64,000 bases of DNA from an uncultured Clostridia bacterium. GTDB lineage: Bacteria > Bacillota > Clostridia > Oscillospirales > Acutalibacteraceae. Every line of letters starts with the position of its first letter. Within the stretch, counting starts at the first letter, position 1. The stretch is from positions 1 through 64,000 of the forward strand of contig CALWUW010000028.1 in assembly GCA_944384815.1 (NCBI GenBank), written 5' to 3'. The position numbers and the translations under genes were made by a program. Positions 8,265 to 17,673 of this stretch are shown here, piece by piece. The notes below the pieces were generated by a model that did no database searches, had not been told where the DNA came from, and saw only the letters and a list, made by a program, of their open reading frames with translations.

Positions 8265-9545
8265 TTATTCCGATTGTGCCAGGTTTTCCCGGGCCACAGC
8301 CAGCATCAGCTTAATGCGGTTTTCTTGGTTAACTTTTGTAGCGCTGGGATCATAGTCAATCGGAACAATATTGGATTTGGGATTTACAGCTTTGATTTTA
8401 TGAACCATCCCTTTTCCGCAGATATGATTGGGAAGGCATCCAAAGGGCTGCGCGCAAACGATATTCTCATATCCGGATTCCGCCAGTTCCAGCATCTCGG
8501 CTGTAAGGAGCCATCCTTCGCCCATTTTGTTGCCGTATCCGATTACCCCCCGGACCAATTTTTTAATGTGGGCGTAAGATCCGGGAATCTCAAATTTTCC
8601 GTTTCCTTCGGTTTCCAGGATATGACAGAAAAGGTCCTGGATCTTGGTCAGATATGCAAATAGCTTTTGAACAACCGCGAATTTAATACGGCTGCCGCCG
8701 TAAAGACGAATATCTTCCAATCGGTTGTCAACTTTAAAAAGCAGAAAATTCATCAGGCCGGGAACATTGACCTCACATCCCTGTTCCGCCAGAAAATCTT
8801 CCAGATGGTTGTTGGCGAAAGCGGCGTATTTTACGTAAATCTCTCCCACAATACCCACTTTGACTTTCCGGGTTTTGTGAATGGAAAGTTTGGCAAAGTC
8901 GCGGACAATTTCCCGGAGATTCTGCTCTTCTTCCTTCAGCGTCATGCCCTTATTTTCATTGAACTGCTGAGAGAGCCGCTGAGTCCAGGTATCCACCAGC
9001 GCCTGGCTGCTGCCGGAGGTGGTTTCATAAGGCTTTGTCTGGTTATGGAGAAGCATCAACATATCGCCGTAGACCATAGCGGCGGCCATTTTCCGGATAA
9101 TGGAAAGGCTGAGATGAAAGCCAGGGTTGCTTTCCAGCCCGGAAAGATTCAAAGAGATCACAGGAATATGATCCATACCGGCCTTATGAAGAGCTTTGCG
9201 CAGAAGATGGATATAGTTGCTGGCGCGGCATCCGCCTCCGGTTTGGGTGATGATCAGAGCGGTACGATCCAGGTCATATTTTCCGCTGTGCAGAGCGTCC
9301 ATAAATTGCCCGATCACCAGAAGAGCCGGGTAGCAGGTGTCGTTATGTACATATTTCAGCCCTTCCTGCACGATATTGGGGCCGTCATTGGTTAAGAGCT
9401 CCACTTTATAACCGCAGTTGCGAAATACATTGACAAACAATTCGAAATGAATGGGGAGCATCATCGGGCAAAGAATGGTATATTCCCGTTTCATTTCTTT
9501 TGTAAATAAAAGGCGTCCGTTTTTATTGAATTTCAGCTCAGCCAT
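8265..9545 (-). CDS. 2-hydroxyacyl-CoA dehydratase-related protein (C-terminal half of a split activase)
   Basis: This 426-residue protein matches the C-terminal third of the roughly 1400-residue acyl-CoA dehydratase activase-related proteins of clostridia. Conserved blocks include GLKYVHNDTCYPALLVIGQ, TQTGGGCRASNYIHLLRKAL and QPFGCLPNHICGKGM, with cysteines suited to an Fe-S cluster. The ATG lies 12 bases after the stop of the upstream activase gene, whose TAA is part of the ribosome binding site (TAAAGGAG). The two products should be coupled and probably form one complex. No classical dehydratase subunits or substrate-pathway genes are nearby, so the reaction is unknown. Confidence 0.8.
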   Translation of the reverse strand: MAELKFNKNGRLLFTKEMKREYTILCPMMLPIHFELFVNVFRNCGYKVELLTNDGPNIVQEGLKYVHNDTCYPALLVIGQFMDALHSGKYDLDRTALIITQTGGGCRASNYIHLLRKALHKAGMDHIPVISLNLSGLESNPGFHLSLSIIRKMAAAMVYGDMLMLLHNQTKPYETTSGSSQALVDTWTQRLSQQFNENKGMTLKEEEQNLREIVRDFAKLSIHKTRKVKVGIVGEIYVKYAAFANNHLEDFLAEQGCEVNVPGLMNFLLFKVDNRLEDIRLYGGSRIKFAVVQKLFAYLTKIQDLFCHILETEGNGKFEIPGSYAHIKKLVRGVIGYGNKMGEGWLLTAEMLELAESGYENIVCAQPFGCLPNHICGKGMVHKIKAVNPKSNIVPIDYDPSATKVNQENRIKLMLAVARENLAQSE

Positions 9546-9557
9546 ATAGATTCTCCT

Positions 9558-12461
9558 TTACTGTTCCAAAGCGGCGAAAAGGCTGCGCAGCCGGATTTTT
9601 ACGGCGCCCAGATTGGTGATCTCGTCGATTTTGATTTGCGTATAAATTTTTCCGTTTTGTTCCAGAATGCTGCGTACTTCGTCGGTGGTTATGGCGTCTA
9701 CGCCGCAGCCAAAAGAAACCAGCTGCACTAAGTTCATATCCGGTTGGTTTCCGATGTATTTGGCGGCAGCATACAAACGAGCGTGATAGGTCCACTGATT
9801 CAGAACGGTGGTGCGGAAGCGCTGCACTTTATGGCTCAGTACGTCTTCGGAAATTACAGCCGCCCCCAGACTGGTGATCAGTTTATTGATACCATGGTTG
9901 ATTTCTGGATCCAGATGGTACGGCCGGCCGCTGAGAACGATAATAGGCTTTCCTTCCTGCCGGGCCTGCTGGATCATTTGATCTCCTTTTGCCCGAATAC
10001 CGGATAGATACGCTTCGTATTCCCCGTAAGCAGCGTCGGACGCGTGCCGAATTTCCGAGAGGGGGATGGTTCCAAAGTATGGTTCCAGAATCGCCTGTAT
10101 CTTTCCGGGGAAATCCTTTCGGCGGTGAATGCCTACATATTCGTGAATGAAGGTTTTCCCTTTCAGATCCGGCGTGTTAGCAGCGATTACTTCCGGATAA
10201 TAGGCAACCACAGGGCAATTGTAGTGGTTATCGCCCAGGCCTTCGTCGAAATTATAAGACATGCAGGGGTAGAAAATGGTGTCTACTCCTTTTTGGAGCA
10301 AGGCAAGAACATGACCGTGCATCAGTTTTGCGGGGAAGCAAACCGTGTCACTGGGAATGGTGCTTTGCCCCTGAATATACAGTTCCCGGCTGGAAAGGGG
10401 AGAGAGGATCACTTCAAATCCCAGTTTTGTGAAGAAAGTATGCCAGAAGGGGAGAAGTTCATAAAAATTCAGCCCCATAGGAAATCCTATCTTGCCTCTG
10501 GTTCCCGGTACGGGGGTATAAGAAAGTAGTTTTTCCAGTTTATAGGTATACATATCCAGCTGGCTATCATTGCCGGAACGTCGTGTGACGGGTTTTTCAC
10601 ACCGGTTTCCGCCGATAAAACGGCGATTGCCTCCGAAAATATTGACGGTAAGACGGCAATGGTTGCTGCACAAACCGCAGGAAGTAACCTTTACTTCATG
10701 CTTAAAGTTTTTTAACTCGTCCAGAGAAATCAGACTGGAAGAAGCGCCGGCGCGCTCTTTTGCGTAGATGGCCGCTCCATAAGCTCCCATCAATCCGGAT
10801 ATATCCGGGCGGATAACTTCCACACCCATCTCCTGTTCAAACACTCTTAAAACAGCATCGTTGAGGAATGTGCCGCCTTGCACCACGATCCGGCGCCCCA
10901 ATTCTTCCGGGCTGGCCGCTCGGATCACTTTGTAGATGGCGTTTTTGACCACGCTCACGGAAAGACCGGCAGAGATGTCCTCTGTAGTGGCACCGTCCTT
11001 TTGCGCCTGCTTTACGGAAGAGTTCATAAATACCGTGCAGCGGCTGCCCAGGTCCACAGGCCGTTTGGCGAACAGCCCCAGTTTGGCAAACTCTGCGATA
11101 TCATATCCCAGAGTGTTGGCAAAGGTCTGGAGAAAAGAGCCGCACCCGGAAGAGCAGGCTTCATTCAGAAAAATGTTGTCGATGGCGCCGTTTCGGATCT
11201 TAAAGCATTTCATATCCTGCCCGCCAATATCGATAACAAAGTCCACATCCGGCAGGAAGCGTTTGGCAGCCGTGAAATGCGCCATGGTTTCCACAAGGCC
11301 GAAATCAATGCCAAAGGCGTTTTTCAGCAGTTCTTCTCCATATCCGGTGACGGCGGAAGAAGCAATGGCAAGATGGGGATATTTTCCCAGCAAATCTAAA
11401 AGGTATTCCCGGACAATGGGGACAGGATTGCCGGAATTGCTGCGGTAAACAGAATCCAGAATGCAGCCGTCTTCCCCGATCAGAACCGCTTTGACCGTAG
11501 TAGAGCCTGCGTCGATCCCCAAAAAGACCGGTCCCTTATAAGTGGAGAGATCTCCTGTAGGAGCTTTAGAAGCGGCATGCCTTGCCTGGAATTTTTCATA
11601 TTCTTCCTGGGATTCAAACAAGGGAGGAATATGAAGGAATGCAGCTTTGCTTCCATATCCTGCAATGTTGCGCAGCGCCTCGTCTAAGTCAATGGAAAAT
11701 TCATTTTCACTGCACAAAGCCGCGCCGATAGCCACAAAATACAAGGATTCATCCGGGCAGAGCCCGGTAGTCTGCAAGGCAATATCAAAGGCTTTTCTAA
11801 GTTCGGACAAAAAAGTAAGCGGGCCGCCTAAATACAAGACCTTACCGGAAATTTTCCGGCCTTGAGCCAGCCCGGCAATGGTTTGATTGGCGACCGCCGC
11901 AAAAATACTGGCGGAGATATCACTTTTTCGAGCTCCCTGGTTCAGGAGCGGCTGAATATCCGACTTGGCAAAAACACCGCACCGGGAAGCAATGGTATAA
12001 ATCTTCTCGTATTGCTTCGCCTGCTCGTTCATTTCATCCGGGGAGAAATGCAGCAGGGTGGCCATCTGGTCGATGAAAGCGCCGGTTCCTCCTGCGCAGG
12101 AGCCGTTCATACGCACTTCCAGCCCGCCGGAAAGGAAAAGAATTTTGGCATCTTCGCCGCCTAATTCGATGATCACATCCGTGTCGGGGATTCGTTTGGA
12201 GGTGGCGATCCGTGTAGCGTAAACCTCCTGCACAAAGGGGAGATTGCAGGTCTGGGCAATCCCCATTCCTGCAGAGCCGGAAACCGTCAGCTGTGCTGTT
12301 TCCCCTTTCAAAATATCTTTTTGAATCTTTTGCAAAAATTCTGTGATTTTTTGCGTGATTTGGGAGAAATGCCTTTCATAGGCTTGATAAACAATTTGTC
12401 CGTCGTCTCCCAGCACCACGCACTTGATCGTGGTGGAACCTACATCCAACCCAATTCGCAT
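9558..12461 (-). CDS. tandem acyl-CoA dehydratase activase (BadF/HgdC type) with DUF2229
   Basis: This 967-residue protein has two consecutive ASKHA-type ATPase domains of the 2-hydroxyglutaryl-CoA dehydratase activator family, followed by a DUF2229 region. Both start with a phosphate loop (GLDVGSTTIK; GIDAGSTTVK). Both have the cysteine pair that holds the bridging [4Fe-4S] cluster: NGSCAGGTGAF with ASRCGVF, and EACSSGCGSF with GSRCTVF. A CGLCSNHC cluster-like motif follows. Such ATPases drive low-potential electron transfer. The frame extends upstream to a TTG at 12509, but ATG 12461 has AGGGGG eight bases before it and is the better start. It forms an operon with the downstream half. Confidence 0.85.
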   Translation of the reverse strand: MRIGLDVGSTTIKCVVLGDDGQIVYQAYERHFSQITQKITEFLQKIQKDILKGETAQLTVSGSAGMGIAQTCNLPFVQEVYATRIATSKRIPDTDVIIELGGEDAKILFLSGGLEVRMNGSCAGGTGAFIDQMATLLHFSPDEMNEQAKQYEKIYTIASRCGVFAKSDIQPLLNQGARKSDISASIFAAVANQTIAGLAQGRKISGKVLYLGGPLTFLSELRKAFDIALQTTGLCPDESLYFVAIGAALCSENEFSIDLDEALRNIAGYGSKAAFLHIPPLFESQEEYEKFQARHAASKAPTGDLSTYKGPVFLGIDAGSTTVKAVLIGEDGCILDSVYRSNSGNPVPIVREYLLDLLGKYPHLAIASSAVTGYGEELLKNAFGIDFGLVETMAHFTAAKRFLPDVDFVIDIGGQDMKCFKIRNGAIDNIFLNEACSSGCGSFLQTFANTLGYDIAEFAKLGLFAKRPVDLGSRCTVFMNSSVKQAQKDGATTEDISAGLSVSVVKNAIYKVIRAASPEELGRRIVVQGGTFLNDAVLRVFEQEMGVEVIRPDISGLMGAYGAAIYAKERAGASSSLISLDELKNFKHEVKVTSCGLCSNHCRLTVNIFGGNRRFIGGNRCEKPVTRRSGNDSQLDMYTYKLEKLLSYTPVPGTRGKIGFPMGLNFYELLPFWHTFFTKLGFEVILSPLSSRELYIQGQSTIPSDTVCFPAKLMHGHVLALLQKGVDTIFYPCMSYNFDEGLGDNHYNCPVVAYYPEVIAANTPDLKGKTFIHEYVGIHRRKDFPGKIQAILEPYFGTIPLSEIRHASDAAYGEYEAYLSGIRAKGDQMIQQARQEGKPIIVLSGRPYHLDPEINHGINKLITSLGAAVISEDVLSHKVQRFRTTVLNQWTYHARLYAAAKYIGNQPDMNLVQLVSFGCGVDAITTDEVRSILEQNGKIYTQIKIDEITNLGAVKIRLRSLFAALEQ

Positions 12462-12705
12462 ACCGGAAATCCCCCTGTTCCAGGAAAACTGCGTGGGATG
12501 CTCTGACAAATTTCAGATTTTTCCCGCGAAATCAGTTTTTTTATACTTCAAAATGTTCGTCAACTTAATAAAATATTATAGAACGATTTTGTGAGAAATG
12601 TCAAGCTGAAAGGCAGGAGAGAAAGAAGGAATTTTTTAGAATTTTACGCAATTTTCCGAATTCATTCGACGATGATTGAATTTATGCCTGCGTGATGCTA
12701 TAATT

Positions 12706-12714
12706 GAATATCTA
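12706..12714 (+). promoter_or_regulatory. extended -10 promoter for recJ
   Basis: TGCTATAAT at 12706-12714 is a perfect TATAAT with the extended TGn element. No good -35 is visible, which fits an extended -10 promoter. It lies in the divergent gap between the activase operon and recJ, about 50 bases before the recJ start. Confidence 0.55.
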
Positions 12715-12764
12715 TAAATAGTGATGATCCTGTGAATGACAAAGAAGAGGAGGAGGGTAGAGAA

Positions 12765-14816
12765 ATGAAAAAATGGAGCATACGGCAGCATGATCTTTCC
12801 TCCTCAAAAGAAAAGATATTTTCCGATTTTGAGATCCCTTCAGCGGCTTTGGCTGTATTTAAGGCAAGAGGGATCACTGATATCCGGGCTTTTGCGGAAC
12901 CGGAGGGGCTGCTATCCGATCCTTTTGCGATGAAGGATATGGAGAAAGCGGCTGCAAGGATCCTTTCCGCGGTAGAGTCATTTGAACGAATAGCGGTTTA
13001 CGGGGACTATGATGCGGACGGTGTAACGGCTACAGCTATCGTATACGAATATTTACAAGCTTGCGGTGCAGATGTCCTTTCTTATATTCCGGAGCGGGAT
13101 GGGGAAGGCTATGGGTTAAACAAAGGCGCTGTTGATTTCCTTCATCAGCAGGGTGTAAAGCTGATCATTACTGTGGATAACGGGATTTCCGGGCTTCAGG
13201 AAATCGAGTATGCGGCTTCTCTTGGAATGGATGTGGTGGTGACCGACCATCATCAGCCGCTGGAAACTCTGCCGGCGGCTTGCGCCGTGGTAGATCCTCA
13301 CCGGCAGGATGATGTTTCTTCCTGTAAGGTCCTTTCCGGTGTAGGGGTGGCATTCAAGCTGATTATGGCCCTGGAAGGGGCAGAGTGCGATGAGCAGGCT
13401 CTTTTGGATAACTATGCGGATCTGGTGGCGTTGGGAACCGTGGCGGACGTGGTGCCGCTGACCGGTGAAAACCGGGCGCTGGTCCGGGCAGGCTTGGAGC
13501 TTTTGCCTCAAACCAATCGGCCGGGGCTGCAGGCGCTGATGGAAGCAGCCGGGATTGCCGGGCGGGAAATTACTTCGGAACGAATGGCCTTTACATTGGT
13601 GCCCCGTATCAATGCCATGGGGCGAATGGGATCCCCTTCCCGGGCGCTGCGTTTGCTGCTAACGGAAGAAGAAGAGGAAGCGGAGGCGTTGGCGCAGCTG
13701 GTTTGCGAAGAAAATGATCGCCGAAAAGAGACGGAAAATCAAATCGTTCGCCAAGTGTTGGAGCAGCTGCAGAAAACACCGGAACGCATTCTAGATCGGG
13801 TGCTGGTGATTGCCGGCGAGAAATGGCATCCGGGAGTAATTGGAATCGTTGCCGCCCGCATGGCGGAACGTTTGGGAAAACCTGTGATGATCCTTTCCTG
13901 CCTGGAAGACGAAGTAAGGGGTTCCGGGCGAAGCGTGGGGGCATTTTCCTTGTTTGAAGCGGTGGATGCCTGCAAGGATCTTCTGGATAAATACGGCGGG
14001 CACCCTATGGCAGCGGGCGTCACTTTACGAAGAGAGAATATAGAAAAATTCCGGCAGAAAATCAATGCATACGCAGCCCGGTGTCGGGTCCCTCAGCCGG
14101 AAATTCTGGCGGACTGCGTTCTTTCACCGCGGCAGGTGGTCCCGGAGCTGCCGGAAGCCCTTTCTCTCCTGGAACCTTTTGGAGCGGAAAATCCGGTGCC
14201 TCTGTTCATTTTGCAGAACATGGAAATCCAATCCGTATGTTCCCTGGGAAACGGGAATCATGTCCGGCTGGTTTTGGCAGGGGAAAACACGGCAATCTCC
14301 TGCATACGATTCGGAATATCCCCGGAAGGGCTGGGGTATCAGGCAGGCGATGTTGTGGACGCAGTGGTGTCTTTGGAAAACAGAGTTTACCAAGGGAGAA
14401 CAAACGTATCCGTGCAAATCCGGGAAATGCGTCCTGCTGGAATGGATACAGGCAATCTTTTGCTTCATATGGCGCTCTATGAAAGGGCATTGCGTGAGGA
14501 ACCTTTATCTTCGGCGCAGTTTAAAATCCTGTCTCCGTCCCGGGATGATTTTGTGTTGTTGTACCGGTATCTGAAGGGGCGGGGAGGCTTTAAAGGAACT
14601 TGTGAGCTGCTGTCTTTTCGGCTTCCGCAGATTCCTTTGGCCAGAATCTGTTTTTGCCTGACGGTTTTGCAGGAGGAGAAGCTAGTGGAGTACAAGCGTT
14701 TGGGCGATACGGTAGAGATCAAAGTGCTGCCGGTCCAGCATAAGGTGGATCTGTTGGCATCCCCGAAACTGAAAATGCTGCATGCTCTTTGCAGAGAAAA
14801 AGAAGGAAAGGAGTGA
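12765..14816 (+). CDS. recJ: single-stranded-DNA-specific exonuclease RecJ
   Basis: This 683-residue DHH-family 5'-3' exonuclease acts in recombination and mismatch repair. It shows YGDYDADGVTATA (motif I with the metal-binding Asp residues), TVDNGISG, VTDHHQP (the DHH motif), a DHHA1 domain with GGHPMAAG, and an OB-fold region after it. It is longer than E. coli RecJ, with a C-terminal extension of about 110 residues typical of Firmicutes. ATG 12765 has AGGAGGG upstream. An in-frame GTG at 12732 would place the binding site inside the gene. The rel gene begins 5 bases after its stop. Confidence 0.92.
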   Translation: MKKWSIRQHDLSSSKEKIFSDFEIPSAALAVFKARGITDIRAFAEPEGLLSDPFAMKDMEKAAARILSAVESFERIAVYGDYDADGVTATAIVYEYLQACGADVLSYIPERDGEGYGLNKGAVDFLHQQGVKLIITVDNGISGLQEIEYAASLGMDVVVTDHHQPLETLPAACAVVDPHRQDDVSSCKVLSGVGVAFKLIMALEGAECDEQALLDNYADLVALGTVADVVPLTGENRALVRAGLELLPQTNRPGLQALMEAAGIAGREITSERMAFTLVPRINAMGRMGSPSRALRLLLTEEEEEAEALAQLVCEENDRRKETENQIVRQVLEQLQKTPERILDRVLVIAGEKWHPGVIGIVAARMAERLGKPVMILSCLEDEVRGSGRSVGAFSLFEAVDACKDLLDKYGGHPMAAGVTLRRENIEKFRQKINAYAARCRVPQPEILADCVLSPRQVVPELPEALSLLEPFGAENPVPLFILQNMEIQSVCSLGNGNHVRLVLAGENTAISCIRFGISPEGLGYQAGDVVDAVVSLENRVYQGRTNVSVQIREMRPAGMDTGNLLLHMALYERALREEPLSSAQFKILSPSRDDFVLLYRYLKGRGGFKGTCELLSFRLPQIPLARICFCLTVLQEEKLVEYKRLGDTVEIKVLPVQHKVDLLASPKLKMLHALCREKEGKE

Positions 14817-14821
14817 TCGGA

Positions 14822-16999
14822 ATGGAAGAAACCATCAAAACTTTTGACGATCTGGTAAAACTTATTGAAGAAAGCGGCCGGGAATACGATATGGAAATGA
14901 TCCGGAAGGCGTATGAACTGGCAGAAGTTTCTCATGCCGGACAAAAACGTCTTTCCGGAGCTCCTTATATGTCCCATCCTATAGCTGTTGCCTGCATTTT
15001 GGTGGAACTTGGAATGGACAGCGAATCTGTAGCTGCAGGCATCCTCCATGACGTTGTGGAAGATACTTCTGTGGATTTGGAGCAGATCCGTAAACTGTTT
15101 GGGCAGGAAATGGCCAATATGATCGACGGCCTAACCAAACTGAAACGGCTTCCCTATTCTTCCCGGGAAGGGCAGCAGGCGGAAAATATCCGAAAAATGC
15201 TGATTACCATGGCGGACGATATCCGTGTTATTATCATTAAACTGGCGGATCGTCTCCACAATATGCGTACGGGAAATTATTGGAAACCGCAAAAACAAAG
15301 AGATAAAGCACTGGAAAATATGGAAGTCTATGCGCCGATTGCGCACAGACTGGGAATTCGCGCTGTCAAGGAAGAATTGGAAGACCGCTCGCTGCAGTAT
15401 CTGGACCCCATTGCGTACAAGGAAATCGAGGAAGGACTGAGCCTTCGGGAGACGGAGCGGACCGCTTTTATTGAACACACCAAGGAGCAGCTGCGGGAGC
15501 GCATCGCTTCCGTTATTCCCAATGTGTATTTGGAAGGGCGAGTCAAAAGTATCAACGGTATCTATCGGAAAATGTTCATCCAAGGGAAAAATATGGATGA
15601 GATCTACGATATTTATGCGGTGCGCGTGATTGTAGATACGGTATACGATTGCTATAACGTTTTGGGCATTGTTCATGATCTGTATCAGCCTTTGCCAAAT
15701 CGGTTCAAAGACTACATTTCCACGCCGAAGCCCAACGGGTATCAGTCCCTGCATACCACGGTAATCGGTCGGGAAGGGATCCCTTTTGAAATTCAGATCC
15801 GCACGTGGGAAATGCACCATACAGCCGAATACGGCATCGCCGCCCACTGGAAATACAAATTGGGCATTTCCAAAGGCGACACGCTGGAAAAACGTTTGGT
15901 TTGGATTCGTCATTTGCTGGAGAACCAGCAGGATAACGAAGATGCCACAGATTTGATCCGGGATATTAAATCGGATCTGGCCCCGGAAGAAGTATTTGTG
16001 TTCACGCCTAAAGGCGCGGTGATCAGTTTGCCTGCCGGTTCCACGGTGATCGATTTTGCTTACGCCATTCACAGCGCTGTGGGAAACCGGATGGTAGGGG
16101 CCCGGGTGGATAAGCGGATCGTTCCCATTGACTATAAAGTTAAAACAGGCGAAATTGTGGAGATCATCACCACAAAAGAAGAAAATAAAGGCCCTAACCG
16201 AGACTGGCTGAAGATCGTCAAAACCAGTGAAGCCAGGAACAAAATTCGCCAATGGTTCAAAAAAGAAAAGCGGGAAGAGAATATTCAGGAAGGCCGCGCC
16301 GAATTGGAGCGGGAGCTGAAACGCAGCGGTATTGAGTTTACCGAAGAGGAAATGAAGAATTTCCTGGAAAGCATCGGGAAAAAGCAGAACTGCCAAAATG
16401 AGGACGATGTGTATGCGGCTATCGGATATGGCGGCATTCAGCTTTGGAAGATCATGCCGAAGATCCGGGAAGATTACCAGCGCGCCCGAAAAGCCGCGCA
16501 AACACAGCCTATGCCTCCTGCCTCGGAAGCGCCTTCTTCGGGAAAAGCCGTTAACGGCATTGTGATCGACGGAATGGATAATTGCCTTGTGAAGCTGTCC
16601 CGTTGCTGCAATCCTCTTCCGGGAGATGAAATCATTGGGTTTATCACCAGAGGATTCGGCGTCTCCATTCACAAAAGAAGCTGCACCAATGTGCCTAAAG
16701 ACCTTTCATCGGCCCAGGAGCCGGAACGTTGGATCCAGGCCCATTGGGCGGGAGAAGTGAGGGAAGATTTCAAAACTACGCTGGAGATTGTGGCTTTGGA
16801 TCGGGGAGGCCTTTTGGCGGATGTAACACAGCAGCTGTTTAATATGCGGCTGTTCATTCATTCCCTGAATTCCAGATCCATAAAAGAAGGTAAGGCTATT
16901 ATTTCTGCCACCATTACTGTGCATGGGAAGGAACATCTGCAGACGATCATGGACAAACTTTCCAGTGTAAAAGGGACGTTGTCCGTAAATCGAATCTAA
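14822..16999 (+). CDS. rel: bifunctional (p)ppGpp synthetase/hydrolase
   Basis: This 725-residue RSH enzyme makes and degrades (p)ppGpp, the stringent response alarmone. Domains in order are the HD hydrolase (HAGQKRLSGAPYMSHP, GILHDVVEDT; about residues 30-180), the synthetase (YDIYAVRVIVDTVYDCY to EIQIRTWEMH; about 230-350), TGS (VFVFTPKGAVISLPAGST), a zinc-finger/helical region with SRCCNPLPGDEI, and a C-terminal ACT domain. The hydrolase HD pair is intact, so it should be bifunctional. ATG 14822 follows AAAGGAG. An upstream TTG frame is less likely. It is coupled to recJ, as in many Firmicutes. Confidence 0.93.
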   Translation: MEETIKTFDDLVKLIEESGREYDMEMIRKAYELAEVSHAGQKRLSGAPYMSHPIAVACILVELGMDSESVAAGILHDVVEDTSVDLEQIRKLFGQEMANMIDGLTKLKRLPYSSREGQQAENIRKMLITMADDIRVIIIKLADRLHNMRTGNYWKPQKQRDKALENMEVYAPIAHRLGIRAVKEELEDRSLQYLDPIAYKEIEEGLSLRETERTAFIEHTKEQLRERIASVIPNVYLEGRVKSINGIYRKMFIQGKNMDEIYDIYAVRVIVDTVYDCYNVLGIVHDLYQPLPNRFKDYISTPKPNGYQSLHTTVIGREGIPFEIQIRTWEMHHTAEYGIAAHWKYKLGISKGDTLEKRLVWIRHLLENQQDNEDATDLIRDIKSDLAPEEVFVFTPKGAVISLPAGSTVIDFAYAIHSAVGNRMVGARVDKRIVPIDYKVKTGEIVEIITTKEENKGPNRDWLKIVKTSEARNKIRQWFKKEKREENIQEGRAELERELKRSGIEFTEEEMKNFLESIGKKQNCQNEDDVYAAIGYGGIQLWKIMPKIREDYQRARKAAQTQPMPPASEAPSSGKAVNGIVIDGMDNCLVKLSRCCNPLPGDEIIGFITRGFGVSIHKRSCTNVPKDLSSAQEPERWIQAHWAGEVREDFKTTLEIVALDRGGLLADVTQQLFNMRLFIHSLNSRSIKEGKAIISATITVHGKEHLQTIMDKLSSVKGTLSVNRI

Positions 17000-17020
17000 A
17001 CCAAACATTGGGGGAAGCGT

Positions 17021-17656
17021 ATGAAGGTAAAAACGGTTACGGGAGGAATTATTCCCGAGAATTGTTATTTGTTCCTGGATGAAAACAGCGGAAAAGCTGC
17101 TGTTGTGGATCCCGGGTTTTCCAGCCAAGCTTTGCAGCAGGCTTTGGATGAAGTGGGCAGGGAAAATATAGTGGCTGTTTTGCTGACGCATGGCCATTTT
17201 GATCACATTGCCGAAGCGGCATCCATTCAGAAGGAAACCGGAGCGCCTATCTATTTTCCGGAAAAAGAACTCCCGTTTCTTACAGATCAAAACCTGAGCC
17301 TTTCCTATATGGTGCCGGAAGGGATCGTAAAACCCTTTGTGCCGGATGTGCTTGTGAAGGAAGGAACGGAGATATCGGTAGGAACGCTGCGGGTGAAGGT
17401 TTTGGAGACGCCCGGGCATACCCAGGGAAGCTGCTGCTACCAGGTGGAGTCGGCTCTTTTTACCGGAGATACCCTGTTTTTCTGCAGTGCCGGAAGAACG
17501 GATTTTCCTACAGGCAGCGCCCCTGCTTTATTTTCTTCTCTTCGGCGTTTGAGAGATCTGAAAGAAAACTATACGGTGTACCCCGGTCATGAAGGGGCCA
17601 CAACGCTGGATTATGAGCGTAGGTATAACCCCTATATGACATCTTTTGCTGAATAG
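17021..17656 (+). CDS. metallo-beta-lactamase-fold hydrolase (glyoxalase II-like)
   Basis: This 211-residue MBL-fold protein has the dinuclear metal motif LTHGHFDHIAEA (HxHxDH), further ligands in ETPGHTQGSCC and FTGDTLF, and a final YPGHEG. The architecture matches the short glyoxalase II-like or YcbL-type hydrolases common in Gram-positive bacteria. The substrate is unknown and glyoxalase activity is not assured. It follows rel by 21 bases with site GGGGGA, and hemZ comes 17 bases later. Confidence 0.85.
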   Translation: MKVKTVTGGIIPENCYLFLDENSGKAAVVDPGFSSQALQQALDEVGRENIVAVLLTHGHFDHIAEAASIQKETGAPIYFPEKELPFLTDQNLSLSYMVPEGIVKPFVPDVLVKEGTEISVGTLRVKVLETPGHTQGSCCYQVESALFTGDTLFFCSAGRTDFPTGSAPALFSSLRRLRDLKENYTVYPGHEGATTLDYERRYNPYMTSFAE

Positions 17657-17673
17657 GACGGAAGCGTGAAACT

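Noticed and set aside
15131-16672. 513-codon open frame antisense to the rel gene
   Set aside because: It is a shadow frame produced by codon bias of rel. It has no ribosome binding site, a His/Phe/Asn-rich composition and no recognisable family.
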